NCBI GenBank assembly: GCA_030613765.1
Contig: JAUWLI010000011.1
Span: 1 to 21,658, forward strand
Direction of reading: 5' to 3'
Length of the DNA: 21,658 bases
DNA from: Phycisphaerae bacterium
Lineage (GTDB): Bacteria > Planctomycetota > Phycisphaerae > Sedimentisphaerales > SG8-4
Positions 7,744-16,423 of the stretch are shown in pieces; the first letter of the stretch is position 1, and each line of letters begins with the position of its first letter. Below the pieces are notes generated by a model, which saw nothing but the letters and a program-made list of their open reading frames with translations, was not told the origin of the DNA and did no database searches. The translations under genes were made by a program, and so were the position numbers.

Positions 7744-7869
7744 ATGGTGAATGAAAGAGGAGGATACACACTTATCGAATTATTAGTGGTGATCGCCATC
7801 ATGGCTCTTTTACTCGGCATTCTCTTACCCGCGCTCGATACCGTCGTCGATCCTTACTGCAAGAGTTGA
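7744..7869 (+). pseudogene. Truncated type IV prepilin / pseudopilin (41 codons)
   Basis: The start is ATG at 7744, with AGGAA about 5 bases upstream. The peptide begins MVNERGGYTLIELLVVIAIM and continues ALLLGILLPAL, then DTVVDPYCKS and TGA. This is the prepilin signature: a short basic leader, the G|Y cleavage site with TLIEL and its Glu5, and a hydrophobic helix. Planctomycetota carry many such type II secretion-like pseudopilins, usually 100-300 residues long. Here all of the globular domain is absent, and after PAL the sequence no longer follows the family. The neighbouring frames beyond the stop also show nothing pilin-like, so a 3' deletion is more likely than a single point change. 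A functional micro-pilin cannot be excluded. It lies between the divergent beta-helix gene and the GH2 gene. Confidence 0.7.
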
Positions 7870-8083
7870 AGTCGCTCTCTAATTCAAAGTTCCATTTGTC
7901 CCATTTCTGCTGACGAGATACAATCAATTCGGAATGGCTGGTTGGTCAGAAAATCCCAAAGTTTAAGAAATGAAGGGTTATGAAAGTTCAGAAAGTATGC
8001 TATATTGGGCTTAGTTGTTCGTATTTTTTTTTGAGTTGATTGAGGCCAGACTAAGCCACAATACGTAGTTTTGAAAATCGAGA

Positions 8084-10219
8084 ATGCGCCAGTTTGTTCG
8101 TAGACATACCGGATCGAGAGACAATGTGGTCGTGCGGCCCAGGACAGTATTTTTAGTTGTGCTTCTTTTGCTATCGACGGGTATTGTTGCCGGTGAAGCC
8201 GGACGTGAGGTGATTGACCTGTGCGGCATTTGGGAAATCCTGCCCGATGCGAATGATACGGGACTGCAGGAGGGCTGGTACCGGCCCGGCTACAAAGGCG
8301 ATTGGCAGCCTATTGTTGTCCCATCCTCGTGGGAAACGGTGCTGGGCACTGCATTCGACGGGGTCGCATGGTATCGCAAGGAGTTCCGAGTGCCCGCTTT
8401 TGACTCTGAGAACCGCTTGCTGCTGCGTTTCCACGGTGCTTCAACGCAGGCACGCGTGTGGGTGAACGGCATAGAGGCAGGCACTCACACAGGGCCGTGG
8501 ACACCGTTTACATTTGATGTGACGCAGACGGTTGAAATCGGCGAACCTGCTGTGGTAGTGGTGCGCCTGGATGAGAAGGTGGGGCACAGTACCCAGGGTT
8601 TTCTGCCTATTATTGCTCCTCACTTTGGCGGCCTATGGCAAGAAGTGGAGGTGCTTCAGGTAAAGGCAGCCTGGGTGGACGACAAACACATCGCTATTGA
8701 TCCCACAGAGATTGACGTCGAAAATGGCACAGGAATTCTCAGGGCATCTGTGCCCGTCAGCGGCCAAGTGCCAAAGGGAGCGAAACTACGTCTTAGCCTT
8801 CTTCAAGATGGCAATGTCCTTCCGGGAAGTGCTGTAGTCTCAGCGAAAGGAGAGGTTGTTCGGTGGCAATGGCAGGGCAAAGTCGATTTTTGGGACGTAG
8901 GAAAACCTAATTTATACACATTTCAGGTCGAACTTCTGGGGCCGAATTCAGAGAAACCGGATGTGGTCCGCAAGCGGGTTGGTTTTCGAAAGGCAACAGG
9001 CAAAGGTCCTCGGATTCTTCTCAACGGCAAAACACTGGTTGTTCGAGGAGTACTTTCCTGGGGCTATTATCCTCCACTGTTGGCGCCGGCACCAGAGAAG
9101 GAGTTGTTCCGTCAACAGCTTCAGTATTTTCGCTCGTGCGGGTTTAATTTGATTAAGTTCTGCCTCTGGCTGCCGCCGCAGGGATTACTCGATGTGGTCG
9201 ATGAAGAGGGAATGCTATGCTGGATTGAGTATCCGACGTGGCACGCGAAAATCGATCAGGACCACTGCGATGAGCTTATGCGAGAATATACCGAGCTGTC
9301 CCACCACGACGGCGATCACCCCAGCGTCATATTACGGAGCATCACGTGCGAGACCGGGCCTTCAGCAGATATTGAAGTCCTGCGTGAGATTTACGGGCTT
9401 CTCAAGACGCGTTGTCCCTGCACGCTTGTCGAGGATGACTCTTCCTGGATAACGTGGAACCGGGTCCACGACTTCTGGGATGACCACTCTTACGGCAACA
9501 ACAGGACCTGGAGAGGCAAGCTGCGCTCTCTCCAGGATTACATCAACGAGAACGGTGTAAAGCCCTTCCTGCTCGGCGAGGCGATATTCGCGGATACCTG
9601 GGCCGATACCGGCAGACTGCTTGCAATGTCCAGAGACGCCCAACCCTGGTGGCTGCCAAGGTGGCTGGACGACCAGCTTGTGTTCGAGAGAAATTTGGAG
9701 CAGCGTTTCGCCCAACCGGGTTTCTCGCCTGTAGAGGATCTGAGAACGACCGGCCGCAGGTATGCTATGGACATGCGGCGATGGCAGATAGAAACGTTCC
9801 GTCATCAGATGCCGGACTCGGGATATGTGGTAAGCACTATCCGTGACGTGAAACTGTGTAATATGGGTTTGATTGACAATTTTGACCGGCCAAAATGGGG
9901 CCTGCAAGAGTGGGCTTTTCACGGTGCCTTGATGACTCCGGTGCTCACGCCCGGTGATCAACGTGCGTTTCTATGTGAGCCGAGGAGAAAGTTCCGATTT
10001 AGCCCTTCCTTGCGCATCACCGAGGAATTGGGTCCTGCAAGTCAATGCCGGATTGTGTGGCATCTGGGCCCGGCAGTAGTATCCCAGATGTGGACCGGGA
10101 AGGAGAAAGATCACAACTGGCATGCAGAGACGGATGGCGACCAAGTAGAATTTCAGATAGATAAGCGTGTACAGGAACCTACCCGAGTTCATCTAAAAAG
10201 GGAGATCCTATATGGATAA
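8084..10219 (+). CDS. GH2 family glycoside hydrolase, N-terminal and catalytic part
   Basis: 711 residues up to an in-frame TAA. A signal anchor or peptide lies at residues ~20-40 (TVFLVVLLLLSTGIVAGEA); the 19-residue basic leader is long, and GTG at 8126 is an alternative start. Residues ~45-190 are the jelly-roll sugar-binding domain (WYRKEFRVP, ARVWVNG). Residues ~195-305 are the Ig-like domain, and ~306-600 the TIM barrel. By position the acid/base is Glu423 (SITCETG, where most GH2 enzymes have N-E) and the nucleophile is Glu499 (FLLGEA). GH2 enzymes release beta-galactosyl, beta-mannosyl or beta-glucuronosyl units; the specificity cannot be told. The frame reopens immediately after the stop and continues with homologous sequence (next entry), so the intact enzyme was probably about 1,090 residues. 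The symporter and GH38 genes follow on the same strand. Confidence 0.9.
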   Translation: MRQFVRRHTGSRDNVVVRPRTVFLVVLLLLSTGIVAGEAGREVIDLCGIWEILPDANDTGLQEGWYRPGYKGDWQPIVVPSSWETVLGTAFDGVAWYRKEFRVPAFDSENRLLLRFHGASTQARVWVNGIEAGTHTGPWTPFTFDVTQTVEIGEPAVVVVRLDEKVGHSTQGFLPIIAPHFGGLWQEVEVLQVKAAWVDDKHIAIDPTEIDVENGTGILRASVPVSGQVPKGAKLRLSLLQDGNVLPGSAVVSAKGEVVRWQWQGKVDFWDVGKPNLYTFQVELLGPNSEKPDVVRKRVGFRKATGKGPRILLNGKTLVVRGVLSWGYYPPLLAPAPEKELFRQQLQYFRSCGFNLIKFCLWLPPQGLLDVVDEEGMLCWIEYPTWHAKIDQDHCDELMREYTELSHHDGDHPSVILRSITCETGPSADIEVLREIYGLLKTRCPCTLVEDDSSWITWNRVHDFWDDHSYGNNRTWRGKLRSLQDYINENGVKPFLLGEAIFADTWADTGRLLAMSRDAQPWWLPRWLDDQLVFERNLEQRFAQPGFSPVEDLRTTGRRYAMDMRRWQIETFRHQMPDSGYVVSTIRDVKLCNMGLIDNFDRPKWGLQEWAFHGALMTPVLTPGDQRAFLCEPRRKFRFSPSLRITEELGPASQCRIVWHLGPAVVSQMWTGKEKDHNWHAETDGDQVEFQIDKRVQEPTRVHLKREILYG

Positions 10220-10255
10220 GAACGCCGGAACAAGATCGAGTGGGAACTGTGGGCA

Positions 10256-11365
10256 TTGCCCGAACCTGCTCCAGTGCCCGCCGGGTTGGTCATTTATGGT
10301 GATCAGGCTCACAGGGAACCGGAGAGACTTTTTCCCGGAGCGACCCAGCTCACAATAGGGCAAGCCATCCCAACAACAACCCCTGCTGTAGTCACCTGTG
10401 CCTTGTCCAATTGTGTTATGGAGTACCTGGAGAAAGGCGGTCGAGTTTTTCATCTGACATCCGGCTTGCGGGGCTCTTTTCGGACGGAAGGAACATGGTT
10501 TGGCCGAGGCACGGCGTGGGCGCCGCCAAAACCAAGGGCCTTCTTTGCCCGCTGTCCCCGAGAGATGCTCAGCTATCTGCAACTGTTTGAACTCGGTGGG
10601 ACCGACTTAATACGGGGCGAGAAGCTCTGGAACCAGGTCGAGCCGCTTCTGGCCTTCCTGGAGACTCACGATTTGAAACGCGTAAGACCTAACCTTCTGC
10701 TATTCATTACTGGTGTGGGTAAAGGCAGATTGGCGGTGAGCTGTCTGCGGCACGAAGGAGGGCAGGAGCATAATTATGCGGGATTGTGGCTGGCGCGGGA
10801 ACTGGTGTCATACCTCATACAAGGCCCTCAACCAACCAGAATCTTGAGCAGCGAGGTGTGCGAAGCCCTGCGAACAGGACTCACTGCCGAAGTGCTCAAG
10901 GTAGGTGGCACGTGGCACTTCCGAAAGGATCCAAAGGCAATAGGTGTGGACCAGGCGTGGTTCGGCACGGATTTCGACGAGTCTCAATGGGTACAAATCA
11001 GCTCACGTTCAGCCCAAGAAGGCGAAATATGGAACAGCTACGACGGCTGGGGCTGGTATCGAAAGCGCGTTGAGATTCCGGATAACTGGAAAGGCAGGCG
11101 AGTGCGTTTGGTCTTTGATAGTGTCGATGATATGTACGAACTCTACGTCAATGGTCGCAGAGCGGGAGGCCACGGCAAGAGGGACCGTTCCGAGAGCTCC
11201 TTCCTGAAGCGCACCTGGGTAGATGTCGGCTCTTTCTTAAGAGTCGACCGGACGAACCAAATCACGGTAAGGGTATACGATTGGACGGGCAGCGGCGGAT
11301 TGAACGGCGAGGTATGGTTCACGACCGGCCCGGTGGACCAAGGGCTGGACCTGCTCCGTCGATAA
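10256..11365 (+). CDS. C-terminal part of the split GH2 protein (jelly-roll domain)
   Basis: It lies in exactly the same frame as the GH2 gene and is separated from it only by TAA at 10217-10219. Translation right after the stop (ERRNKIEWELWALPEPAPVP) reads as the normal continuation of the C-terminal strand of a GH2 domain. The TTG at 10256 is therefore only a nominal start, with no ribosome binding site. Residues ~10-200 are an alpha/beta segment (EKGGRVFHLTSG, LLLFITGVGKGRLAVSCLRH) like the accessory domain found in large Planctomycetota-type GH2 proteins. Residues ~222-365 are a second galactose-binding-like jelly roll (GTWHFR, WYRKRVEIP, YELYVNGRRAGG, TVRVYDW). Alone it has no signal peptide and no catalytic residues, so it is unlikely to work without the first half. 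One substitution would restore a single gene, 8084-11365. Confidence 0.75.
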   Translation: MPEPAPVPAGLVIYGDQAHREPERLFPGATQLTIGQAIPTTTPAVVTCALSNCVMEYLEKGGRVFHLTSGLRGSFRTEGTWFGRGTAWAPPKPRAFFARCPREMLSYLQLFELGGTDLIRGEKLWNQVEPLLAFLETHDLKRVRPNLLLFITGVGKGRLAVSCLRHEGGQEHNYAGLWLARELVSYLIQGPQPTRILSSEVCEALRTGLTAEVLKVGGTWHFRKDPKAIGVDQAWFGTDFDESQWVQISSRSAQEGEIWNSYDGWGWYRKRVEIPDNWKGRRVRLVFDSVDDMYELYVNGRRAGGHGKRDRSESSFLKRTWVDVGSFLRVDRTNQITVRVYDWTGSGGLNGEVWFTTGPVDQGLDLLRR

Positions 11366-11450
11366 TGCCGGTATGCGTCAGTACGAGGATATTAATGGAA
11401 CGCACAAGCCCCGGAAACAGTGAAGAGACGAATAGGGAGCTTTGGCTCAT

Positions 11451-13211
11451 ATGAGACTCCATCCCTACGACATGGCTATCATTTTGGGCTACCTGGTTCT
11501 TGTAGCCCTACTTGGATTCTGGGTCAACAAACGAGCCACCAGGGGATTGGACTCTTATTTTCTGGCCGGGCGCAATATGCCCTGGTGGGTGTTGGGGCTT
11601 TCGGGTTGTTCCAGTTATATTGACATTGGCGGAACGATGGCGATGGTCGGGGCGCTTTTCTACCTTGGATTGAAAGCCGTCTGGATGACCCACATCTTCT
11701 GGGGATGGTTCATCATTTGTTTCTATATGGCTTTCCAGGCGAAATGGATACGTCGTTCCGGTGTTATGACTTTTGCCGAATGGAACGCCACTCGCTTCGG
11801 GGACAATCGCGACGCCGAAATGGCGAGGATTGCAGCAGCCGTCTTTCTCCTTGTCCTGATGACGTTTAACCTGATGTATATTGCTGTGGGAATTGGGAAG
11901 TTTTCCGAGGAGTTTTTGAGCCTGCAGCGTTGGCAGGCGACGTTGATCGTCTTTTCGGTTGTGGGTGTTTACGTGACGATGGCAGGTTTCTTCGGAGTAA
12001 TCCTCACGGACATACTGCAGACGATTCTACTTGCCGTGGGCGCGATAATACTGACGGTTATGGTATTTCAGAATTCTCAAACGGCACTTCCGCTGGCTCA
12101 ACAGGATCCCAACTGGGGCTCGCTGGCACTGTCATGGAGATTATGGCCGGAATATCTGCATACGACGCCTGAAAGCTATCGCCACTTTTACTATTTCGGC
12201 CCTGTCCTATTGGCCGGTTTTACCTGGAGTATTTTTCGAGTCCTTGCCGGTCCAAATGTTTGGGATTTTCAGTTTTTTCTCACTGCCAGAAGTTCTCGGG
12301 ACGCAGCCCTGGCCGGAGGTATGTGGACATTGGGTTACACCATACGCTGGATACTTGGCTGTGCGTTTCTCGTGCTGGGAATGTACTATCTTGGCTCCAG
12401 GGCGGGATTCGACGCCGAGAGAATTATGCCGATGGTTTTGGCCAACCTGCCAATAGGGATTCGAGGCTTGTTTGTGGCGGTGCTGTTGGCGGCGCTGATG
12501 TCAACGCTCGACGCTATGATCAACGTAACCGGTTCGGTTGTCACAAATGACTTCCTAAAACGCTATTTCATAAAGAATCGCACGGAGAAGCAACTGGTTC
12601 GCTTGGGACAATATGCTTCCATAGTTATCCTGGCACTCGGATATGTGTTCAGTCTTTGTTTTGAAGATGTCATTTCGGCGTGGGAAACGATGATCTTCGT
12701 CGTGGTCACCATGATCCTGGTTCCGGCCACTATGCGCTGGCACTGGTGGAGATTCAGTGCGAAGGCTTTTGTCTGGAGTATGGTCGCTTCAGCGGCACTG
12801 ATCGGTCTGCAGAAGTTGTTTCTGGGCCATTGGTCCGCCGCGATGTCCTTGACTGTTGACACTCCGGCATGCCTGGCTACCACGGTGATAATCGGCTTTG
12901 TCACCAAGCCGACAGATATGGACGTTTTGGTGCAGTTCTACAGCCGAATTCGACCGTTCGGATTCTGGAGACCAGTGCGGCTGGAGGCAGTTCGCCGAGG
13001 CCAGGTCCCTGAAAGAGACCCTATGCCCGCCATAGACGCGTTGAACGGTTTGATAACCATGGTATTTCAGCTTTCTCTTGCACTCATTGTCTTCAATTGT
13101 TTTCTGCGAAAATGGAATCAGGCGATCATTTGGCTGACTACGGCATTTGTTTTAGGAATTGTTCTGTACTTTACCTGGTACAGGAATCTCCCGGCCCGGG
13201 ATGAAATATGA
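11451..13211 (+). CDS. Sodium:solute symporter (SSS family)
   Basis: 586 residues from ATG 11451, preferred over TTG 11442 because GGGAG (11435-11439) is 11 bases from the ATG but only 2 from the TTG. It has about 13-14 membrane helices. The N-terminus (VNKRATRGLDSYFLAGRNMP, then WWVLGLSGCSSYIDIGGTM) is the hallmark of the SSS family, and the TM8 region carries LLAALMSTLDAMINVTGS, where SSS proteins bind Na+. It imports a solute together with Na+ across the inner membrane. Its position between GH2 and GH38 points to a sugar or short oligosaccharide, but SSS substrates cannot be deduced from sequence. Its last codon overlaps the GH38 start (ATGA, 13208-13211), which indicates translational coupling. 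Confidence 0.92.
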   Translation: MRLHPYDMAIILGYLVLVALLGFWVNKRATRGLDSYFLAGRNMPWWVLGLSGCSSYIDIGGTMAMVGALFYLGLKAVWMTHIFWGWFIICFYMAFQAKWIRRSGVMTFAEWNATRFGDNRDAEMARIAAAVFLLVLMTFNLMYIAVGIGKFSEEFLSLQRWQATLIVFSVVGVYVTMAGFFGVILTDILQTILLAVGAIILTVMVFQNSQTALPLAQQDPNWGSLALSWRLWPEYLHTTPESYRHFYYFGPVLLAGFTWSIFRVLAGPNVWDFQFFLTARSSRDAALAGGMWTLGYTIRWILGCAFLVLGMYYLGSRAGFDAERIMPMVLANLPIGIRGLFVAVLLAALMSTLDAMINVTGSVVTNDFLKRYFIKNRTEKQLVRLGQYASIVILALGYVFSLCFEDVISAWETMIFVVVTMILVPATMRWHWWRFSAKAFVWSMVASAALIGLQKLFLGHWSAAMSLTVDTPACLATTVIIGFVTKPTDMDVLVQFYSRIRPFGFWRPVRLEAVRRGQVPERDPMPAIDALNGLITMVFQLSLALIVFNCFLRKWNQAIIWLTTAFVLGIVLYFTWYRNLPARDEI

Positions 13212-15667
13212 AGAGACCGTGCCTACATCTAATCTGTAACGCCCACCTCGACCCTGTCTGGCAATGGCGATGGGAAGAGGGTTGTGCTGAGGCCCTTTCC
13301 ACGTTTCGAAATGCAGTCCAGCTTCTTGGTGAAAATGACCAATTGATATTCAACCATAATGAGGCGGTTCTCTATCGCTGGATAATGGAGTACGATTCGG
13401 CTTTGTTCAGGAAGATTCAGGCCCTGGTCAGAGAAGGACGCTGGTTTATCAGCGGAGGGTGGTATCTTCAGCCCGATGTCAACATTCCGGACGTGGAATC
13501 AATAATACGACATGTTATAGAGGGGAGGCGTTTTTTTTTCGAACAGTTCGGAGTGCAGCCAAAGGTAGCATATAATTTTGATTCATTTGGGCACAGCGCA
13601 GGGTTGCCGCAAGTTCTCTCCCAGGCAGGCTACAAAATGTACATCCATATGCGGCCGCAGCATCCCGATCTGATACTGCCTTGCGACCTATTTCGCTGGC
13701 GTGGTGCTGACGGTTCCGAGGTAATAGGCCTGCGAATTGCTGTTGGCTTATATCATACTGAGTACGACAACATTGAGCAGCGACTTGCCGAGGGGGTAGA
13801 TTTGGCACTCAAAATCAATCGTGATATCCCTGTTTTTTGGGGTATCGGTGACCACGGTGGAGGCGCCACGCGGAAAGACCTGGCAAGGATTGAGTCGTTC
13901 ATAAGGACTGAAGACCGAATTGATATTGTACACAGCACGCCGGATCGATTCTATGAAGCGGTCAAGGATGTCGCTGAGATGGCTCCAATAATTGAAGGAG
14001 ATCTGCAACGTGTCTTTACCGGATGCTACACATCACTCTCACGCATAAAAAGACAGGCCCGAAAGAGTCTATCGCGGTTGGTCCAGACAGAAACACTTCG
14101 TGCCGCCACGTGGTGGACACTCGGCCAAGAATACCCGCAGGACGAATTGGATGATGCCTGGCGTGCACATCTGTTCAACGATTTCCATGACATTCTCCCG
14201 GGAACCTGTGTGGAACCGGCTGAACGAGACGCCCTCGATTTATACGGGCGTGTGGCTGAATCGGTAAGACGTCTGCGTCTGGGAGCAGCCGTAGCTTACA
14301 ACCGTGGTCCACGCAGAGATTTTGAAATTCCGGTAACCGTATTGAACACCAATCCGGCATGTACCCGAGTTCCCGTAGAGATTGAGTGTATGATTTCGCA
14401 TCGGCCCAAGTGGACAGGGCTTTGGCATCTGCGGCTATTCGAGTCCGACGGAACTGAGGTCTCTTGCCAGGAAGAGCAACCGGAAGCATTGCTGCCCTAC
14501 AATGGCTGGCGCAGGAAAATCTGTTTTATGGCAGATCTACCTGCTATAGGGGCCAAGAATTACTATGTGGGCGTTGTGGCTGGATCACGAAAAGGCCGGG
14601 ACGCAGAACCGACTTTGCGTTACGAAATTGACAGAAACAGCGGCTTGGTGTTCAAGTTAAGCGCCGACGATGAACGGGAATGCTTATCCGGTCCTATGTG
14701 CAGACCTTTGGTCGTCAAAGACGATGGTGATTCATGGGGAACCGATGTTTGGAAGTACCGTGAAGTGGTGGGAGAATTTGCGCCCGATTGTAAAAGCATC
14801 AAGACAATTGAGAATGGGCCCATACGTGCGATCCATCAATCGGTACACATCTTTGGCAACAGTAAGATTGTATTCAACACCATCGCCTATGCTCAATGGC
14901 CCATATTGGAGTATCGTCTGAGAGTACATTGGAATGAAGAGGCAAAACGCTTGAAACTCTCGATACCAACAGTATTCCAAGGGGACTGTCTGAGGTGTGA
15001 AGTTCCGGGAGGAGTTATGGAAAGGCCAGCCGACGGAGAAGAACACGTCCATGGGCGCTGGTTTATGGTTAGCGGAAACATCAATGGGTCCGATACAGCA
15101 TTGGCAGTCATCAACAGCGGCCAGCATGGGCTGGATTGCCAAAACGGCGAGGTCCGCCTGTCGGTGTTACGCAGTCCTGCTTACTGTCACGCCAAAGGCC
15201 TGAACTTGGATGAATATCCTGTATGCAAGTATATGGACCAGGGAATACACGACGTTCGCTTCCTGGTAACGGTAGGGGATACACAAACCGTGCGCCGGTC
15301 CTTATCCGGTCTGGCGGATTGGCTCAGCGCCGGACCTGTTGCCTATGCACACCTGCCAATAGGATCAACTGCAAAAACTCATACTCAATCACAGCAGAAA
15401 GAGACCCGTTCTCGGGAACTGCTGCGTGTTGATTCCGAGAATGTTCGCATTCTCACCTGCAAGCGGTCCTGGGACGACAACGCACTGATTGTGCGTATGC
15501 AGGAAAGTAACGGTACAGCGTCTAAAGCAGTCATCTGGATAGAAGTCCCTGAACTGAGTATTGCTCTATTCTTCGAACCACATGAAATCAAAACGATCCG
15601 AATTGATAGATCTGGACAGTGGCAGGAGGTTGATCTCGTCAAAGAGTGTCGATCTGTGGAGAATTGA
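13208..15667 (+). CDS. GH38 alpha-mannosidase
   Basis: 819 residues with no signal peptide, so it is probably cytoplasmic. The GH38 catalytic domain is at the N-terminus. NAHLDPVWQW gives zinc ligands His13 and Asp15. YNFDSFGHS gives Asp125, the nucleophile and third ligand. GIGDHGGGATRKDL is a substrate-loop motif with His216. FNDFHDILPGT gives His327, the fourth ligand. A three-helix bundle (residues ~270-370) and beta-sandwich domains to the C-terminus follow, the usual length for bacterial members. The family hydrolyses alpha-mannosides with a retaining mechanism. The start ATG overlaps the symporter stop by ATGA, so the enzyme should be made together with the transporter and act on what it imports. 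No lesion is visible. Confidence 0.93.
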   Translation: MKRPCLHLICNAHLDPVWQWRWEEGCAEALSTFRNAVQLLGENDQLIFNHNEAVLYRWIMEYDSALFRKIQALVREGRWFISGGWYLQPDVNIPDVESIIRHVIEGRRFFFEQFGVQPKVAYNFDSFGHSAGLPQVLSQAGYKMYIHMRPQHPDLILPCDLFRWRGADGSEVIGLRIAVGLYHTEYDNIEQRLAEGVDLALKINRDIPVFWGIGDHGGGATRKDLARIESFIRTEDRIDIVHSTPDRFYEAVKDVAEMAPIIEGDLQRVFTGCYTSLSRIKRQARKSLSRLVQTETLRAATWWTLGQEYPQDELDDAWRAHLFNDFHDILPGTCVEPAERDALDLYGRVAESVRRLRLGAAVAYNRGPRRDFEIPVTVLNTNPACTRVPVEIECMISHRPKWTGLWHLRLFESDGTEVSCQEEQPEALLPYNGWRRKICFMADLPAIGAKNYYVGVVAGSRKGRDAEPTLRYEIDRNSGLVFKLSADDERECLSGPMCRPLVVKDDGDSWGTDVWKYREVVGEFAPDCKSIKTIENGPIRAIHQSVHIFGNSKIVFNTIAYAQWPILEYRLRVHWNEEAKRLKLSIPTVFQGDCLRCEVPGGVMERPADGEEHVHGRWFMVSGNINGSDTALAVINSGQHGLDCQNGEVRLSVLRSPAYCHAKGLNLDEYPVCKYMDQGIHDVRFLVTVGDTQTVRRSLSGLADWLSAGPVAYAHLPIGSTAKTHTQSQQKETRSRELLRVDSENVRILTCKRSWDDNALIVRMQESNGTASKAVIWIEVPELSIALFFEPHEIKTIRIDRSGQWQEVDLVKECRSVEN

Positions 15668-16350
15668 GAATACACCAAATGGCTCTCCGATTTGGGTGAT
15701 CGGGAAATACAATTGCACCACTCCTTCAGAGGAGTTACACATGTATTAGCAACAAGAGAAAGCTTACGAAGTGTGGGGATTTCGGGATGCTCCAGGTTTG
15801 TCCGAGAATTGAAAGATACTTTCCGTTGCACCTTTGTGACTGTCTCCACGGGCATACAATAACTCCAATTAAGTTTGACTCTTTTTGTGTATAATCTGAG
15901 TGCACTGGTGCCAAGGGGCCAGCAGGAGAATCCACCCGCTGTTGTCTTGGGACTCATAGCTGTCACACCAACTTACATACCCTGCTACCTCTCAAGCCAC
16001 TCATCCAGCAGATAAGCGTGGTCCGGCTGACCGACAAGCCCGCCAACGTCGAATTTCATCCCGTCGATTTCGACCTTAGCCTCGGGCTTGACCGCCCGCA
16101 GCATCGACTCGCCCGTCATCAGGTTATCGCACGGAAATTAATCAGAATGTGTATAGCTATCTAATTTAGGCATATTTTGTATTCACCTTTTCTCAGTTTT
16201 TTTAGCCTGGAAGTGTCTGAATGTTGTGGTGTGGGTTTGAGTTATAAGCCTGACCGTCGGGAGGTAACAAAGCGGACCAGGTCAGAATACTATACATAGA
16301 ATTTCCTGATCGTAGTGCATGTTCGTTCTGTATAAATAATTACGAAGTAT
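15668..16350. other. Intergenic region with a gene relic
   Basis: Apart from the glycosidase-like fragment at 15985-16137, no gene is supported. There is no clear terminator after GH38. An inverted pair CTGACC (16250-16255) and GGTCAG (16279-16284) with a 23-base centre lies before the GH172 promoter region; it may be an operator half-site pair or chance. Confidence 0.4.
15985..16137 (-). pseudogene. Fragment of a secreted glycosidase-like protein
   Basis: Read on the minus strand, 50 codons from a TAA (16138-16140) to TAG (15985-15987) give FPCDNLMTGESMLRAV, then KPEAKVEIDGMKFDVGGLVG and QPDHAYLLDEWLER. The segment VEIDG...VGGLxGQPxxAYLxxEWL resembles a stretch I remember from the N-terminal beta domain of bacterial six-hairpin-type glycoside hydrolases. 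It is GC-rich (about 60%) while the flanks are AT-rich, with sharp edges at about 15985 and 16137. There is no start codon context and both ends are lost. This is an orphan fragment of a larger gene, left by deletion or carried in. Confidence 0.55.
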
Positions 16351-16356
16351 TATAAT
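16351..16356 (+). promoter_or_regulatory. Candidate -10 box for GH172 gene
   Basis: A perfect TATAAT lies 68 bases before the chosen ATG. No good -35 box is found 16-18 bases upstream. If used, transcription would begin near 16363, at the upstream ATG (16364). That ATG would then have no leader, which supports the downstream start at 16424. Confidence 0.35.
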
Positions 16357-16423
16357 AGACAATATGACTGATACTGTATTTTTGTATCATGAGATATTCT
16401 GGTTTGTATGGAAGGAGCAATTT

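Noticed and set aside
9362..9961. 199-codon minus-strand ORF within the GH2 gene
   Set aside because: It is a shadow of the GH2 catalytic domain, with no start signals and no family features.
6277..10219. Stop-codon recoding (TGA or TAA read as sense) to explain the two in-frame stops
   Set aside because: The two lesions use different stop codons, TGA and TAA both end intact genes here (TGA ends the symporter and GH38), and one lesion also needs a frameshift.
15875..15895. TTGACT and TATAAT near the end of the GH38 downstream region
   Set aside because: The spacer is only 9 bases, far too short for a sigma-70 promoter.
16364..16423. Upstream ATG giving a 20-residue longer GH172
   Set aside because: It has no binding site, would place the signal peptide after 22 extra residues, and lies at the predicted transcription start. 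ATG 16424 has AAGGAG.
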